DNA from: Brotonthovivens ammoniilytica
Lineage (GTDB): Bacteria > Bacillota > Clostridia > Lachnospirales > Lachnospiraceae
DNA length: 64,000 nucleotides
NCBI RefSeq assembly: GCF_025566885.1
Contig: NZ_JAOQJQ010000003.1
Coordinates: forward strand, 186,001 to 250,000
Direction: 5' to 3'
Made by a program: the position numbers and the translations under genes. The notes under the pieces were generated by a model. The model did no database searches, was not told the origin of the DNA, and saw only the letters and a list, made by a program, of their open reading frames with translations. Positions 10,041 through 18,470 of this stretch are shown here, piece after piece. Within the stretch, counting starts at the first letter, position 1. Every line of letters starts with the position of its first letter.

Positions 10041-10355
10041 ATGGATTTTCAATATGAGGTAAAAGGCCGTAATCTGACGATTTATGTGCCCGGGGAGCTG
10101 GACCATCATGTAGCCAGCCAGATACAGGAGCAGGCAGATTTGATGATTTCCACCTACCGGATTCAGACGGTAATATTTGATTTTGCGCAGACGGAGTTTA
10201 TGGACAGCTCAGGGATAGGTGTTATTCTGGGACGCTGCAGAAATCTTGGGTTTTCCGGAGGAAAGGTAAAGGCAGTACATCTGAAAAGTGAACGGGTAAG
10301 AAAGATATTTTCTATGGCCGGACTATATAAACTTGTAAGTGTGGAGGAGGATTGA
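10041..10355 (+). CDS. spoIIAA: Anti-sigma F factor antagonist
   Basis: 104 residues, a STAS-domain protein. It releases sigma F in the forespore by binding SpoIIAB when dephosphorylated. The phosphorylation-site region FMDSSGIGVILGR (about residues 54-66) contains the conserved Ser. ATG 10041 sits behind AAAGGAGC; upstream in-frame starts fall in the repeat and lack a binding site. First gene of spoIIAA-spoIIAB-sigF. The usual sigma-H promoter is not obvious because repeat copy B occupies the upstream region. Confidence 0.95.
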   Translation: MDFQYEVKGRNLTIYVPGELDHHVASQIQEQADLMISTYRIQTVIFDFAQTEFMDSSGIGVILGRCRNLGFSGGKVKAVHLKSERVRKIFSMAGLYKLVSVEED

Positions 10356-10356
10356 A

Positions 10357-10803
10357 ATGAAACAAAGAGAAGAGACCATGGAAAATAAAAATGAGATGCA
10401 GATCGTATTTGATGCCCGGTCTGAAAATGAGGGATTTGCCAGGATGGCTGTGGCGGCATTTATAAGCCCTTTAAATCCCACCATTGATGAACTTGCAGAT
10501 GTGAAAACCGCCGTTTCCGAAGCGGTGACAAATTGTATTATTCACGGATATCAGCAGGGACCCGGTAAGATTTTTATGGAATGTACAGTGTCGGGGCATT
10601 CAGTGGTTATTGGAATTACAGACGAAGGCGTGGGAATTATCAATATTGAGCAGGCCATGGAACCTATGTTTACTACGAAGCCGGAGCTGGAGCGGTCCGG
10701 TATGGGATTTGCATTTATGGAAGCCTTTATGGATGATGTGCAGGTGTTTTCAAGTCCCGGCAAGGGAACACGGGTGGTAATGAAACGTCAGATTGGCGGG
10801 TGA
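10357..10803 (+). CDS. spoIIAB: Anti-sigma F factor, serine kinase
   Basis: 148 residues. A GHKL-fold kinase that holds sigma F inactive and phosphorylates SpoIIAA. AVSEAVTNCIIHGY is the N-box, DEGVGI the G1 box and GMGFAFMEAFMD the G2 box. Start ATG 10357 has GGAGGAGG seven bases before it and lies one base after the spoIIAA stop, so the genes are translationally coupled. Its stop overlaps the GTG start of sigF. Confidence 0.96.
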   Translation: MKQREETMENKNEMQIVFDARSENEGFARMAVAAFISPLNPTIDELADVKTAVSEAVTNCIIHGYQQGPGKIFMECTVSGHSVVIGITDEGVGIINIEQAMEPMFTTKPELERSGMGFAFMEAFMDDVQVFSSPGKGTRVVMKRQIGG

Positions 10804-11534
10804 GCAGTATGACCCGGACAGCCCAGCTGATAGAACAGTCACGACAGGGGGATAAAAATGCACGGGATACACTGGTAGAGGAGAATATGGGGCTTGTCTG
10901 GAGTATTGTACATAGATTTGCCAACAGGGGATACGAGATGGAGGATTTGTTTCAGATTGGAAGTATTGGCCTGATGAAGGCCATTGACCGTTTTGATACA
11001 TCCTTTGAGGTGAAATTTTCCACATATGCGGTGCCCATGATCACCGGAGAGATCAAAAGGTTTCTGCGGGACGACGGTATGATAAAGGTCAGCAGGACAT
11101 TGAAAGAAAATAACTGGAAAATTGTACAGGCTATGCAGCGGCTGCAGAATGAAAAGGGAAGAGATATTACCATTCAGGAGCTTTCAGAAGAGACGGGGCT
11201 TGAGACAGAAGACATTGTAATGGCTATGGAAGCCAACACAGAAATTGATTCCCTTAATAAGCCCATGAATGTTCAGGACGGAAAAGAAATTTTTCTGGAG
11301 GATCAGTTGTCGGCTGCCAGAGATGAAAAAGAAAGCGTGGACAACCGGCTTTTGCTGGAACAGCTTTTGGGACAGCTTAATGTAAAGGAGCGCCAGCTGA
11401 TTTATATGCGGTATTTTCAGGACCGGACCCAGTCGGATGTGGCAAAAGTACTTCATATGACGCAGGTTCAGGTTTCCCGTCTGGAAAAAAAATTGTTAAA
11501 TCGTATGCGCCAGCTGGCGGAAACCGGTGTTTAA
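10800..11534 (+). CDS. sigF: Forespore RNA polymerase sigma factor F
   Basis: 244 residues from GTG 10800, which overlaps the spoIIAB stop as GTGA; ATG 10809 is an alternative. It has the sigma-70 regions: ENMGLVWSIVHRF and DLFQIGSIGLMKAIDRFD (region 2), KVSRTLKEN (region 3) and TQVQVSRLEKKLL (region 4 helix-turn-helix). In the spoIIA operon it directs early forespore transcription. A promoter of the sort it or sigma G would read lies immediately downstream at 11544. Confidence 0.96.
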   Translation: MSSMTRTAQLIEQSRQGDKNARDTLVEENMGLVWSIVHRFANRGYEMEDLFQIGSIGLMKAIDRFDTSFEVKFSTYAVPMITGEIKRFLRDDGMIKVSRTLKENNWKIVQAMQRLQNEKGRDITIQELSEETGLETEDIVMAMEANTEIDSLNKPMNVQDGKEIFLEDQLSAARDEKESVDNRLLLEQLLGQLNVKERQLIYMRYFQDRTQSDVAKVLHMTQVQVSRLEKKLLNRMRQLAETGV

Positions 11535-11543
11535 AAAAGAATT

Positions 11544-11572
11544 GAATAATTTTAATAAAAATACTCATACTA
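11544..11572 (+). promoter_or_regulatory. Forespore-type (sigma F/G) promoter for the spoVA block
   Basis: GAATA (11544-11548), 17 bp, CATACTA (11566-11572) matches the GHATR / CATNHTA pattern of sigma-G and similar sigma-F promoters. It lies 28 bp before the ATG at 11601 and would drive that gene together with spoVAA-AB-AC. Confidence 0.8.
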
Positions 11573-11600
11573 AGCAAAAAAGAAAAGGAAGTGTGCAGGT

Positions 11601-12017
11601 ATGAGTCATAAAAAGTATCGTATCTGCCTCTTAATGGTTGCTGTTGCCGCAACTGTAGGAGGCATTTTTTATTATTGTTTCTGTCTGAAAGATGACGGTT
11701 CACAGGAGAAAGGAATGTTGGTAAAACAGATGCAGGAAAAAGGAAGCCGTTTAAAAGAAGCGGGAAAACAGGTTGGAGAAGATGTAAAGCAGGCGTTATC
11801 CAAAACAGGTTCAGAAGTAAAAGAAGCAGTACAGATGACCGGTGAAAGTATGAAAGACGCGGCAAAAAGGACAAAGGAAGCAGTAAAAGATGCGGTGTCA
11901 GTAAGCGGCGATGAAATGAAAGAGGCGGCTGCCGAAACAGGAAGAGAGTGGAAAGAAGCCGTTAAAAATGTGAAAAATGATATGAAACAGGGCTTGTCAG
12001 GAGAGCAGGATGCATGA
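11601..12017 (+). CDS. Membrane-anchored amphipathic (LEA/YtxH-like) repeat protein in the spoVA operon
   Basis: 138 residues; ATG follows AGGAAGTG. One hydrophobic segment (about residues 9-27) precedes an almost continuous amphipathic helix made of degenerate 11-residue units rich in Lys, Glu and Ala (EVKEAVQMTGE, EAVKDAVSVSG, EWKEAVKNVKN). Such repeats occur in YtxH, apolipoprotein-like and LEA proteins. It lies between sigF and spoVAA behind a forespore promoter and overlaps spoVAA by four bases (ATGA), so it is probably made in the developing spore and may sit at its inner membrane. No defined function is known to me. Confidence 0.7.
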   Translation: MSHKKYRICLLMVAVAATVGGIFYYCFCLKDDGSQEKGMLVKQMQEKGSRLKEAGKQVGEDVKQALSKTGSEVKEAVQMTGESMKDAAKRTKEAVKDAVSVSGDEMKEAAAETGREWKEAVKNVKNDMKQGLSGEQDA

Positions 12018-12658
12018 GTGCACAGAATCAGACACTGTATTTAAAAGTGGAACAAAACAGCGTTGTAAAACAGAAAAATATTGTGTTGAATGATATTGCA
12101 AAAATGGAATGTACAGATGAGAGTATCATCCGGCAGCTGAAACAGCTGAGCATTTATCATTTTCCAAAAAATCTTGGAAAAAAGAGGAAAACAGTGCAGA
12201 CATTTTCTGTTTTGAAAGTAATTGAGCTGATTCATGAAAAATATCCACAGTTGACAGTAGTAAATCTGGGGGAAGCGGATTTTGTTGTTTATTATAAGCC
12301 AAAGGAAGATCCCAAAGCACTTCAGTTATTTAAAACCTGTCTGATCTGCGCCATACTGTTTTTCGGAGCGGCCTTTATGATTATGACTTTCAATAACGAT
12401 GTCTCTGTACCGGAGGTATTTGACAGGTTCTATGAACAGGTTATGGGACGGGAATCCAGTGGATATACGGCTCTTGAGATCAGCTACTGTATCGGCCTTC
12501 CCATTGGAATACTGATTTTCTATAATCATATAGGAAAGAAAAAAATTACAGATGACCCAACTCCGATACAGGTGGCCATGAGAAAATATGAGCAGGATGT
12601 GGATACCACTTATATAGAAGAAAGCGGCAGAGAAGGGAAATCAATTGATGTTGATTAG
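12014..12658 (+). CDS. spoVAA: Stage V sporulation protein AA
   Basis: 214 residues. A soluble N-terminal part (about 1-105) is followed by two hydrophobic segments (about 108-125 and 153-170), as in SpoVAA of Bacillus. It belongs to the SpoVA channel set that loads dipicolinic acid into the forespore. The order before spoVAB and spoVAC and overlapping starts support the call more than single motifs do. It overlaps the upstream gene by ATGA and spoVAB by 11 bases. Confidence 0.85.
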   Translation: MSAQNQTLYLKVEQNSVVKQKNIVLNDIAKMECTDESIIRQLKQLSIYHFPKNLGKKRKTVQTFSVLKVIELIHEKYPQLTVVNLGEADFVVYYKPKEDPKALQLFKTCLICAILFFGAAFMIMTFNNDVSVPEVFDRFYEQVMGRESSGYTALEISYCIGLPIGILIFYNHIGKKKITDDPTPIQVAMRKYEQDVDTTYIEESGREGKSIDVD

Positions 12659-13073
12659 AGAGATCATACTGGTGGCAGTGGGGCTGCTTAGCGGAGCGGC
12701 CACGGCTGCCGGTTCATTTGCATTAATTACAAGTCTCGGAGTAGTTCCAAGAATGGCGGGAAAAAGCAGTACAGCAGTGCATGTCATTGCCTATGAAAAC
12801 GCCATTATTTTAGGCGGAATTGTGGGAAATATACTTTCCATATTTGCGGGACTAAAGATTTTAATTGGAACAGGGCTTTTAATTGTTTTTGGAGTTACCG
12901 CAGGTATTTTTGTCGGCTGTCTTGCGGCGGCTTTAGCAGAAGTTCTGCAGGTATGGCCTGTTCTGTTTCGAAGAAGCGGAATAAAAACAGGTATGAATAT
13001 AGGTATGGTTTGTTTTGCACTGGGAAAAATGGCGGGATCTTTCTATTTTTTCAGCGTACTGTACCGGAGATAG
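12648..13073 (+). CDS. spoVAB: Stage V sporulation protein AB
   Basis: 141 residues from ATG 12648 (a TTG directly before it is a possible alternative). It is almost entirely hydrophobic with four or five membrane segments. The segment SFALITSLGVVPRMAGKS resembles the conserved SpoVAB loop. Part of the dipicolinate channel module, overlapping spoVAA and 42 bp ahead of spoVAC. Confidence 0.88.
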   Translation: MLIREIILVAVGLLSGAATAAGSFALITSLGVVPRMAGKSSTAVHVIAYENAIILGGIVGNILSIFAGLKILIGTGLLIVFGVTAGIFVGCLAAALAEVLQVWPVLFRRSGIKTGMNIGMVCFALGKMAGSFYFFSVLYRR

Positions 13074-13115
13074 ATAAGACCGTACAGGTCGGTTATGGAA
13101 ACAAGGAGTAGTAAG

Positions 13116-13592
13116 ATGAATATCGAACATGAAAAGGATAAAGAAAAGCAGCAGGAAAAGTATGACGCTTTTGTAAAACAGGTGACACCATCCTACAGTC
13201 TGCCATGGAACATGTTCCGGGCATTTCTTGTAGGAGGCGCCATCTGTGTCATCGGCCAGATTATTATGAATGTCTGTATGAGCATGGATTTCAGTAAGGA
13301 GGAGGCCGCAGCATGGACCAGTCTGCTGCTGATACTGGCCAGCGTGATTTTAACCGGTCTGAATATCTATCCTTCTATTGCAAAGTTTGGAGGGGCGGGG
13401 GCGTTGGTGCCGATTACCGGATTTGCCAATGGTGTGGCAGCGCCTGCCATTGAATTTAAAAAAGAGGGGCAGGTTTTTGGAATCGGCTGTCAGATCTTTA
13501 CCATCGCAGGACCAGTAATTTTATATGGAATATTTACCAGCTGGATTCTGGGCCTTATTTACTGGATCGGGAAATGCTTCGGCTGGTTTTGA
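13116..13592 (+). CDS. spoVAC: Stage V sporulation protein AC
   Basis: 158 residues from ATG 13116 behind AAGGAG. Several membrane segments; the motifs FLVGGAICVIGQ and YPSIAKFGGAGALVPITGFAN are characteristic. SpoVAC is thought to form the mechanosensitive part of the dipicolinate channel. In Bacillus and many Clostridia spoVAD follows directly; here the next gene is a convergent PucR regulator, and spoVAD-spoVAE are found about 29 kb away at 42466. Confidence 0.96.
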   Translation: MNIEHEKDKEKQQEKYDAFVKQVTPSYSLPWNMFRAFLVGGAICVIGQIIMNVCMSMDFSKEEAAAWTSLLLILASVILTGLNIYPSIAKFGGAGALVPITGFANGVAAPAIEFKKEGQVFGIGCQIFTIAGPVILYGIFTSWILGLIYWIGKCFGWF

Positions 13593-13628
13593 TAACAGCA
13601 TAAAACAGGTAAATCCAGTGACGTCCGG

Positions 13629-14915
13629 CTAATCCTCGTGAGGCGGTCTGCGCTCACCAAGGGAATTATCAACATCCAAAAGCAGAGAACTGCACAGCAG
13701 ATTCAGAGACGTCCAGGTGTCGTTAAGAGGCAGATCAAACAAATCCATAATACGGTTTAAACGGTATTGCAGCGTATTTTTATGAATATTCAGTCTTGCG
13801 GCGGCTTCATCCTTATTGCGCATGGAAAGCTCATAGACTCTCAGTGTATTTTCATATTCTGTACTGTGTTTTTTATCATAAGCGCGAATCTGATAAACCA
13901 CAGGGTGAATAAAAATCCGCCCCGGTTCTGCTTTCAGCAGAGCGAAAAACAGCGGGAGAGGCATCTGATCCATAAAGATGGCTCTCTTTTGCTGATTGGC
14001 AGAATTTGCCAGCTGAGCAGAGAATAATGCCTGATGGTAGTGCAGCAAAGCAAAATTCAGATCCTGAAAGCTGTTGCTGAGTCCGCTTTTCATATCATAC
14101 TGTTCAAAATAAGAAAAAAGCTGATTGGCCATAGTATTATTATCCGGCCGCAGGATAGGAGCAGCGGCGGAGTACTTGATACCGCCGAACAGTGTAACAA
14201 TGACATCCTCAAAAATCAGAGAAACAATATTTCGAAAAGTCTGCTGCAGACGCATAACAGCCAGGTGGGCGAAGGCCCTTTGAGAGGCCTGATTTCCAAA
14301 AGGGGTCACAAGGATGGCAAAACGTCCCTGGATATTTTGATTCAGTGTTTCCACAGCCAGCTTCACAAGATGCTTTGGCGTATCAAGAAGCAAAAGATCC
14401 TGAAGCCGTGTGGACATGGCTTTGTGCCAGTGATCGGGGTTGGCGCCTCTTGTATTCAGGTTTAGTTCCAGAATGTAAATCAGCCGGGCAGTCAGTTTAA
14501 GATCATCTTCCTTGAGAGGCTTTGGTCCAAGGCAGATCAGAATATGGCCGTAAACGGTTTTGTCGTGCTGCAGTTCACCCATGATAATAGGGTAATCCTT
14601 ACATAATCCATGCCGGGCATAAAAAGGTTTATAAAAATTCTGAGTATTATCTACATTTTCCTGAAGTACTTTCCAGATCAGATCAATGTCCAGGCTGCGT
14701 CTTTTTAGGATTTCATTCCATTTCTCATTTTCCGTAAAATGTCCCGGGCAGCTGGCAATGAGACGGAAACAGTCGTCTACCAGCAGAATGGGGCAGTCAA
14801 AAATTTCTCCGGCAGTATTGATAATGGCGCTGATACCGCCTTCCTGTGCCGCCTGCATCAAATCCCAGTTTGCGCAAAGCAGCCTTTTAGATGGACTGTC
14901 AGTATATGTACTCAT
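13629..14915 (-). CDS. PucR/CdaR-type transcriptional regulator
   Basis: 428 residues. The C-terminal 70 residues contain the PucR helix-turn-helix (RLNIHKNTLQYRLNRIMDLF), preceded by a GGDEF-like/PAS-like sensory region without recognisable catalytic motifs. AAAGGA lies ten bases before ATG 14915. It is transcribed divergently from the aldehyde dehydrogenase gene, and a perfect 15-bp inverted repeat lies between them. Regulators of this type usually activate adjacent catabolic genes in response to a substrate, so it probably controls the ALDH-ADH pair and possibly itself. The effector is unknown. Confidence 0.8.
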   Translation of the reverse strand: MSTYTDSPSKRLLCANWDLMQAAQEGGISAIINTAGEIFDCPILLVDDCFRLIASCPGHFTENEKWNEILKRRSLDIDLIWKVLQENVDNTQNFYKPFYARHGLCKDYPIIMGELQHDKTVYGHILICLGPKPLKEDDLKLTARLIYILELNLNTRGANPDHWHKAMSTRLQDLLLLDTPKHLVKLAVETLNQNIQGRFAILVTPFGNQASQRAFAHLAVMRLQQTFRNIVSLIFEDVIVTLFGGIKYSAAAPILRPDNNTMANQLFSYFEQYDMKSGLSNSFQDLNFALLHYHQALFSAQLANSANQQKRAIFMDQMPLPLFFALLKAEPGRIFIHPVVYQIRAYDKKHSTEYENTLRVYELSMRNKDEAAARLNIHKNTLQYRLNRIMDLFDLPLNDTWTSLNLLCSSLLLDVDNSLGERRPPHED

Positions 14916-14992
14916 AAGTTTAGGATCCTTTCTTAAGTAACTCTATTGTACTCATTCTTTTATAAGATGACAAATAAAAAACGAAAAAAAAC

Positions 14993-15075
14993 AGCCAAGT
15001 TAGTGAAAACAAACAATATTACAGGGGAAGATTGTTTGTTTTCACAGGACTTTTGGCTCTGTAAAATTTTATAAT
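14993..15075. promoter_or_regulatory. Divergent control region: long inverted repeat and -10 element upstream of ALDH
   Basis: GTGAAAACAAACAAT (15003-15017) and its exact inverse complement (15031-15045) flank 13 bases. A second pair, AGCCAAGT at 14993-15000 and ACTTTTGGCT at 15049-15058, nests outside it with a two-base bulge. TATAAT at 15070-15075 has no good -35 box, which fits an activated promoter with the palindrome as operator. This 301-bp space between the regulator and ALDH holds no gene. Confidence 0.65.
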
Positions 15076-15216
15076 AAGTGAAACGGATAGGCGGACAGAT
15101 TCCAAAAATCCCTCCAGATTTTTATTCTGTATAAAGCGGGTAAGGAACATACAGCCCGCTTTGAAATATCCGTGACAATACCAAACAGAAAGTAAAAAGA
15201 AAGGAAGCATGTGATT

Positions 15217-16701
15217 ATGAATGTAACATTAAAAGAGAAATACGGACTGTATATTAATGGACAATGGCGGGACGCGTCAGACAAAGGAACATTTCAGACA
15301 ACAAATCCAGCTAACGGCAGACATCTGGCATACTGTGCCGAGGCCACAAAAGAGGATGTAGATGCAGCTGTGAATGCGGCCTGGGCGGCCTATCCGGAAT
15401 GGAAGAATACAGAGCCTTCAAAACGTGCGGACATTCTTTTAAAGATAGCAGATCGTATAGATGAAAATAAAGAACTGCTGGCAGCAGTTGAGACTATGGA
15501 TAACGGAAAACCAATCCGTGAGACCATGGCTATAGATGTACCTTATTCTTCTGACCACTTCCGCTATTTTGCTGGGGCCATCCGGACAGAGGAAGGGTCC
15601 GCAAGTGTATTGGACGGTAATTTTTTGAGTTTAATTCTTAGAGAACCCATCGGAGTTGTAGGACAGATTGTTCCATGGAATTTTCCGTTCCTTATGGCTG
15701 CATGGAAGCTGGCTCCGGCTCTGGCGGCAGGCAATTGTATTGTATTTAAGTCATCCTCATCCACTCCGTTAAGCATGATTGTATTTATGGAACTCATCGA
15801 AGATCTTCTTCCGGCAGGTGTTGTAAATATGATTACAGGAGGCGGCTCAAGATCCGGGCAGTATATGCTGGATCACCCGGGATTTAGGAAGCTGGCTTTT
15901 ACAGGTTCTACCGAGATTGGGCTGGACGTGGCAAAAGCGGCGGCGGATAAACTAATTCCGTCTACACTGGAGCTGGGAGGAAAAAGCGCTAACATTTATT
16001 TTGAGGACTGCCCGTGGGATATGGCTCTTGACGGACTGCAGCTTGGAATTTTATTTAACCAGGGCCAGGTATGCTGCGCCGGTTCTAGAGTGTTTGTTCA
16101 GGAGAGCATCTATGATAAGTTTGTTCAGCAGGCAGTGGAGGCATTTAAAAATATTAAGGTTGGCGATCCGCTGGATATAAATACTCAGATGGGTTCTCAG
16201 ATTAACAGAAAACAGGTTGAAAAGATCATGTCTTATGTTGAAATCGCAAAACAGGAAGGTGCTGTAATTGCCTGCGGCGGAGCTCCGTATATTGAAGGCC
16301 AATGTGCAGACGGATGCTTTATGCAGCCAACATTGATTACAGGGGTTACCAATGATATGCGGGTTGCCCAGGAGGAGATTTTCGGACCGGTAGCAGTAGT
16401 AATTAAATTTAAAACCGAAGAAGAGGTAACTGCGATGGCCAATGATTCTGAGTACGGTCTTGGCGGTGCTGTCTGGACAAAAGATATCAACCGTGCAATC
16501 CGGGTTTCCAGAAATATAGAGACCGGAAGAATGTGGGTGAATACATACAATCAGATTCCTGCGGGAGCTCCATTTGGAGGATATAAAAAATCCGGTATCG
16601 GACGCGAAACTCATAAAGTGATTTTAGACCATTATACACAGCAGAAAAATATTCTGATTAATTTAAATGAGACGCCAAGCGGTTTTTATCCGCCAAAATA
16701 A
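15217..16701 (+). CDS. NAD(P)-dependent aldehyde dehydrogenase
   Basis: 494 residues from ATG 15217; AAGGAA lies ten bases upstream, and an in-frame GTG at 15211 is too close to it. It oxidises an aldehyde to the acid in the cytoplasm. VPWNFPFLMAAWKLAPAL (cofactor-binding loop), LELGGKS (general-base Glu) and FNQGQVCCAGSR (nucleophilic Cys) are intact, and the length is normal for the superfamily. It is paired with an iron alcohol dehydrogenase 78 bp downstream and faces a PucR-type regulator, suggesting an alcohol/aldehyde catabolic unit. The specific substrate cannot be deduced. Confidence 0.93.
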   Translation: MNVTLKEKYGLYINGQWRDASDKGTFQTTNPANGRHLAYCAEATKEDVDAAVNAAWAAYPEWKNTEPSKRADILLKIADRIDENKELLAAVETMDNGKPIRETMAIDVPYSSDHFRYFAGAIRTEEGSASVLDGNFLSLILREPIGVVGQIVPWNFPFLMAAWKLAPALAAGNCIVFKSSSSTPLSMIVFMELIEDLLPAGVVNMITGGGSRSGQYMLDHPGFRKLAFTGSTEIGLDVAKAAADKLIPSTLELGGKSANIYFEDCPWDMALDGLQLGILFNQGQVCCAGSRVFVQESIYDKFVQQAVEAFKNIKVGDPLDINTQMGSQINRKQVEKIMSYVEIAKQEGAVIACGGAPYIEGQCADGCFMQPTLITGVTNDMRVAQEEIFGPVAVVIKFKTEEEVTAMANDSEYGLGGAVWTKDINRAIRVSRNIETGRMWVNTYNQIPAGAPFGGYKKSGIGRETHKVILDHYTQQKNILINLNETPSGFYPPK

Positions 16702-16706
16702 ACAGG

Positions 16707-16726
16707 GAAAGTCCTTGGGGACTTTC
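16707..16726 (+). other. Stem-loop between ALDH and ADH genes
   Basis: GAAAGTCC, TTGG, GGACTTTC: a perfect eight-base stem with a tetraloop directly after the ALDH stop. No T run follows, so it is more likely an mRNA-stabilising or processing hairpin than a terminator. Confidence 0.55.
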
Positions 16727-16779
16727 TCAAGAAATTAAGAAAATAAGAAGGTAAATAAAAGTAAAGTGAGGGAAAGAAG

Positions 16780-17961
16780 ATGGCAAGATTTACATTACCA
16801 AGAGATATTTATCATGGAAAAGGATGTCTGGAGGAATTAAGAAATCTAAAGGGAAAAAGAGCATTTGTTGTTGTTGGGGGCGGTTCTATGAAACGCCAGG
16901 GATTTCTTCAGAGAGTGGAAGACTATCTAAAAGAGGCAGGCATGGAAGTTGAACTGTTTGAGGGAGTGGAACCGGATCCTTCTGTGGATACCGTAATGAA
17001 AGGCGCTGAAAGAATGCGCCAGTTTAATCCGGACTGGATTGTTGCCATGGGCGGAGGATCACCGATTGATGCGGCAAAGGCTATGTGGGCATTTTATGAG
17101 TATCCGGATGTTACATTTGAGGAATTATGCACACCTTTCAGCTTTCCACAGCTTCGTCAGAAAGCAAAATTTGCTGCAATTCCTACAACATCAGGAACAG
17201 CAACAGAAGTAACTGCTTTTTCTGTTATCACAGATTATCAGACCGGAGTAAAATATCCGCTGGCAGACTTTAATATTACACCGGATATTGCGCTGGTTGA
17301 TTCAGAGCTGGTTGAGGGACTTCCTCCAAAACAGGTTGCCTATACGGGAATGGATGCGCTGACTCATGCCATTGAAGCATATGTTTCCACACTGAACTGC
17401 CCCTTTACCGATGCGCTGGCTTTAAAAGCCATTGAAATGGTTTTTGATTATCTCCAGGAGTCTTACCGGGGAAATATGGATGCAAGAGCACAGATGCATT
17501 ATGCACAGTGTCTGGCAGGTATGGCATTCTCCAACGCATTGCTGGGAATCGTGCACTCCATGGCACATAAGACCGGAGCGGCATTTTCCACAGGACATAT
17601 TCCTCATGGATGTGCAAATACCATCTATCTGCCTTATGTCATCAAATATAATGCCAAAGACCCAATAGCTGCAAAACGTTATGCTGAGATTGCAAGATTT
17701 GTAGGTCTGGAAGGACTTTCAGAAAAGGCATTGATTAATGGTCTTTGTGAAAAAATCGAATCCTTTAACCGGAAGCTTCAGATTCCAAAAACACTTCAGG
17801 AATTTGGGGTGGAAGAGAAAGAATTTAATGAAAAAATCGGAAGAATTGCAGAGCTGGCTGTAGGAGACGCCTGCACAGGATCCAATCCAAGAGCAATTAC
17901 TCCAAAAGAGATGGAACAGCTGTTTATCTGCACTTATTACGGAAAAGAAATAGATTTTTAA
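16780..17961 (+). CDS. Iron-containing alcohol dehydrogenase
   Basis: 393 residues, a group III alcohol dehydrogenase that interconverts an alcohol and aldehyde with NAD(P)H. GGGSPIDAAKAMW is the nucleotide-binding motif. The metal ligands are visible in DALTHAIEAYVST, HSMAHKTGAAF and GHIPHGCANTIYLP. GAGGGAAAG precedes the ATG. It follows the aldehyde dehydrogenase and ends in a strong terminator. Similar alcohol dehydrogenases neighbour flx-hdr genes in Desulfovibrio, where they feed NADH to that complex, and here the flx-hdr-like genes start about 6.5 kb downstream. Confidence 0.93.
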   Translation: MARFTLPRDIYHGKGCLEELRNLKGKRAFVVVGGGSMKRQGFLQRVEDYLKEAGMEVELFEGVEPDPSVDTVMKGAERMRQFNPDWIVAMGGGSPIDAAKAMWAFYEYPDVTFEELCTPFSFPQLRQKAKFAAIPTTSGTATEVTAFSVITDYQTGVKYPLADFNITPDIALVDSELVEGLPPKQVAYTGMDALTHAIEAYVSTLNCPFTDALALKAIEMVFDYLQESYRGNMDARAQMHYAQCLAGMAFSNALLGIVHSMAHKTGAAFSTGHIPHGCANTIYLPYVIKYNAKDPIAAKRYAEIARFVGLEGLSEKALINGLCEKIESFNRKLQIPKTLQEFGVEEKEFNEKIGRIAELAVGDACTGSNPRAITPKEMEQLFICTYYGKEIDF

Positions 17962-17964
17962 CAG

Positions 17965-18013
17965 ACAGAAAAAAGTCCCGGTAAAGCTAGAATTTACTGG
18001 GACTTTTTTCTGT
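17965..18013 (+). terminator. Strong, symmetrical terminator after ADH
   Basis: A 21-bp stem with one G-T pair (17965-17985 with 17993-18013) around a seven-base loop. Six A precede and six T end the GC-rich part (AGTCCCGG / CTGGGACT), so it could work on both strands. Confidence 0.9.
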
Positions 18014-18112
18014 GATGCGGACCTGTTTATGATTGATTTTTCACAAATTATAGTGTCATCTGTCTTTGCATGTGATATGATGTTACAAAATATTCAGATG
18101 AGGAGAAGGAAT

Positions 18113-18373
18113 ATGATTAATTTTAAACTGGACATTGATAAAAATGAGATTGAACTGGATTCCTGTTTCACTTCTGCGGATAATTTTGCGGAGGAGATGA
18201 TACTGATGATTAATACGATTGTTAACGTGACCGCTTATCAGGGAACTGGGGGGAATATTGAGCAGGGCCGTAAGTTTGCAGATCAGCTGAAATCGGTAAT
18301 AGCGGAAAATCTTGACAAAGACTGTGAGTTTGAGAAATTTGCTTCGGAGCAGAAACAGATTCCGGAAGTGTAA
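18113..18373 (+). CDS. Small protein of unknown function
   Basis: 86 residues from ATG 18113 with AGGAGAAGGA directly upstream; the frame is open further upstream but without a binding site. Acidic, predicted alpha/beta, no signal or membrane segment. It contains EQGRKFADQLKSVIAENL, a likely amphipathic helix. It stands alone between two terminators (17965 and 18403). I do not recognise a family. Confidence 0.6.
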   Translation: MINFKLDIDKNEIELDSCFTSADNFAEEMILMINTIVNVTAYQGTGGNIEQGRKFADQLKSVIAENLDKDCEFEKFASEQKQIPEV

Positions 18374-18402
18374 AAATTTAATAAAGTGGAGCTCATAAAG
18401 CG

Positions 18403-18447
18403 AAAACCGGAAGAATGCATAGATAAAATGTATTTCTTCCGGTTTTT
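18403..18447. terminator. Terminator between convergent small genes
   Basis: AAAACCGGAAGAA (18403-18415) pairs with TTCTTCCGGTTTT (18434-18446) and continues partly into the loop. The A and T tracts make it bidirectional; it serves the gene ending at 18373 and the minus-strand small gene ending at 18471. Confidence 0.85.
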
Positions 18448-18470
18448 GCATATTCAGATAAGGCCTGCTT

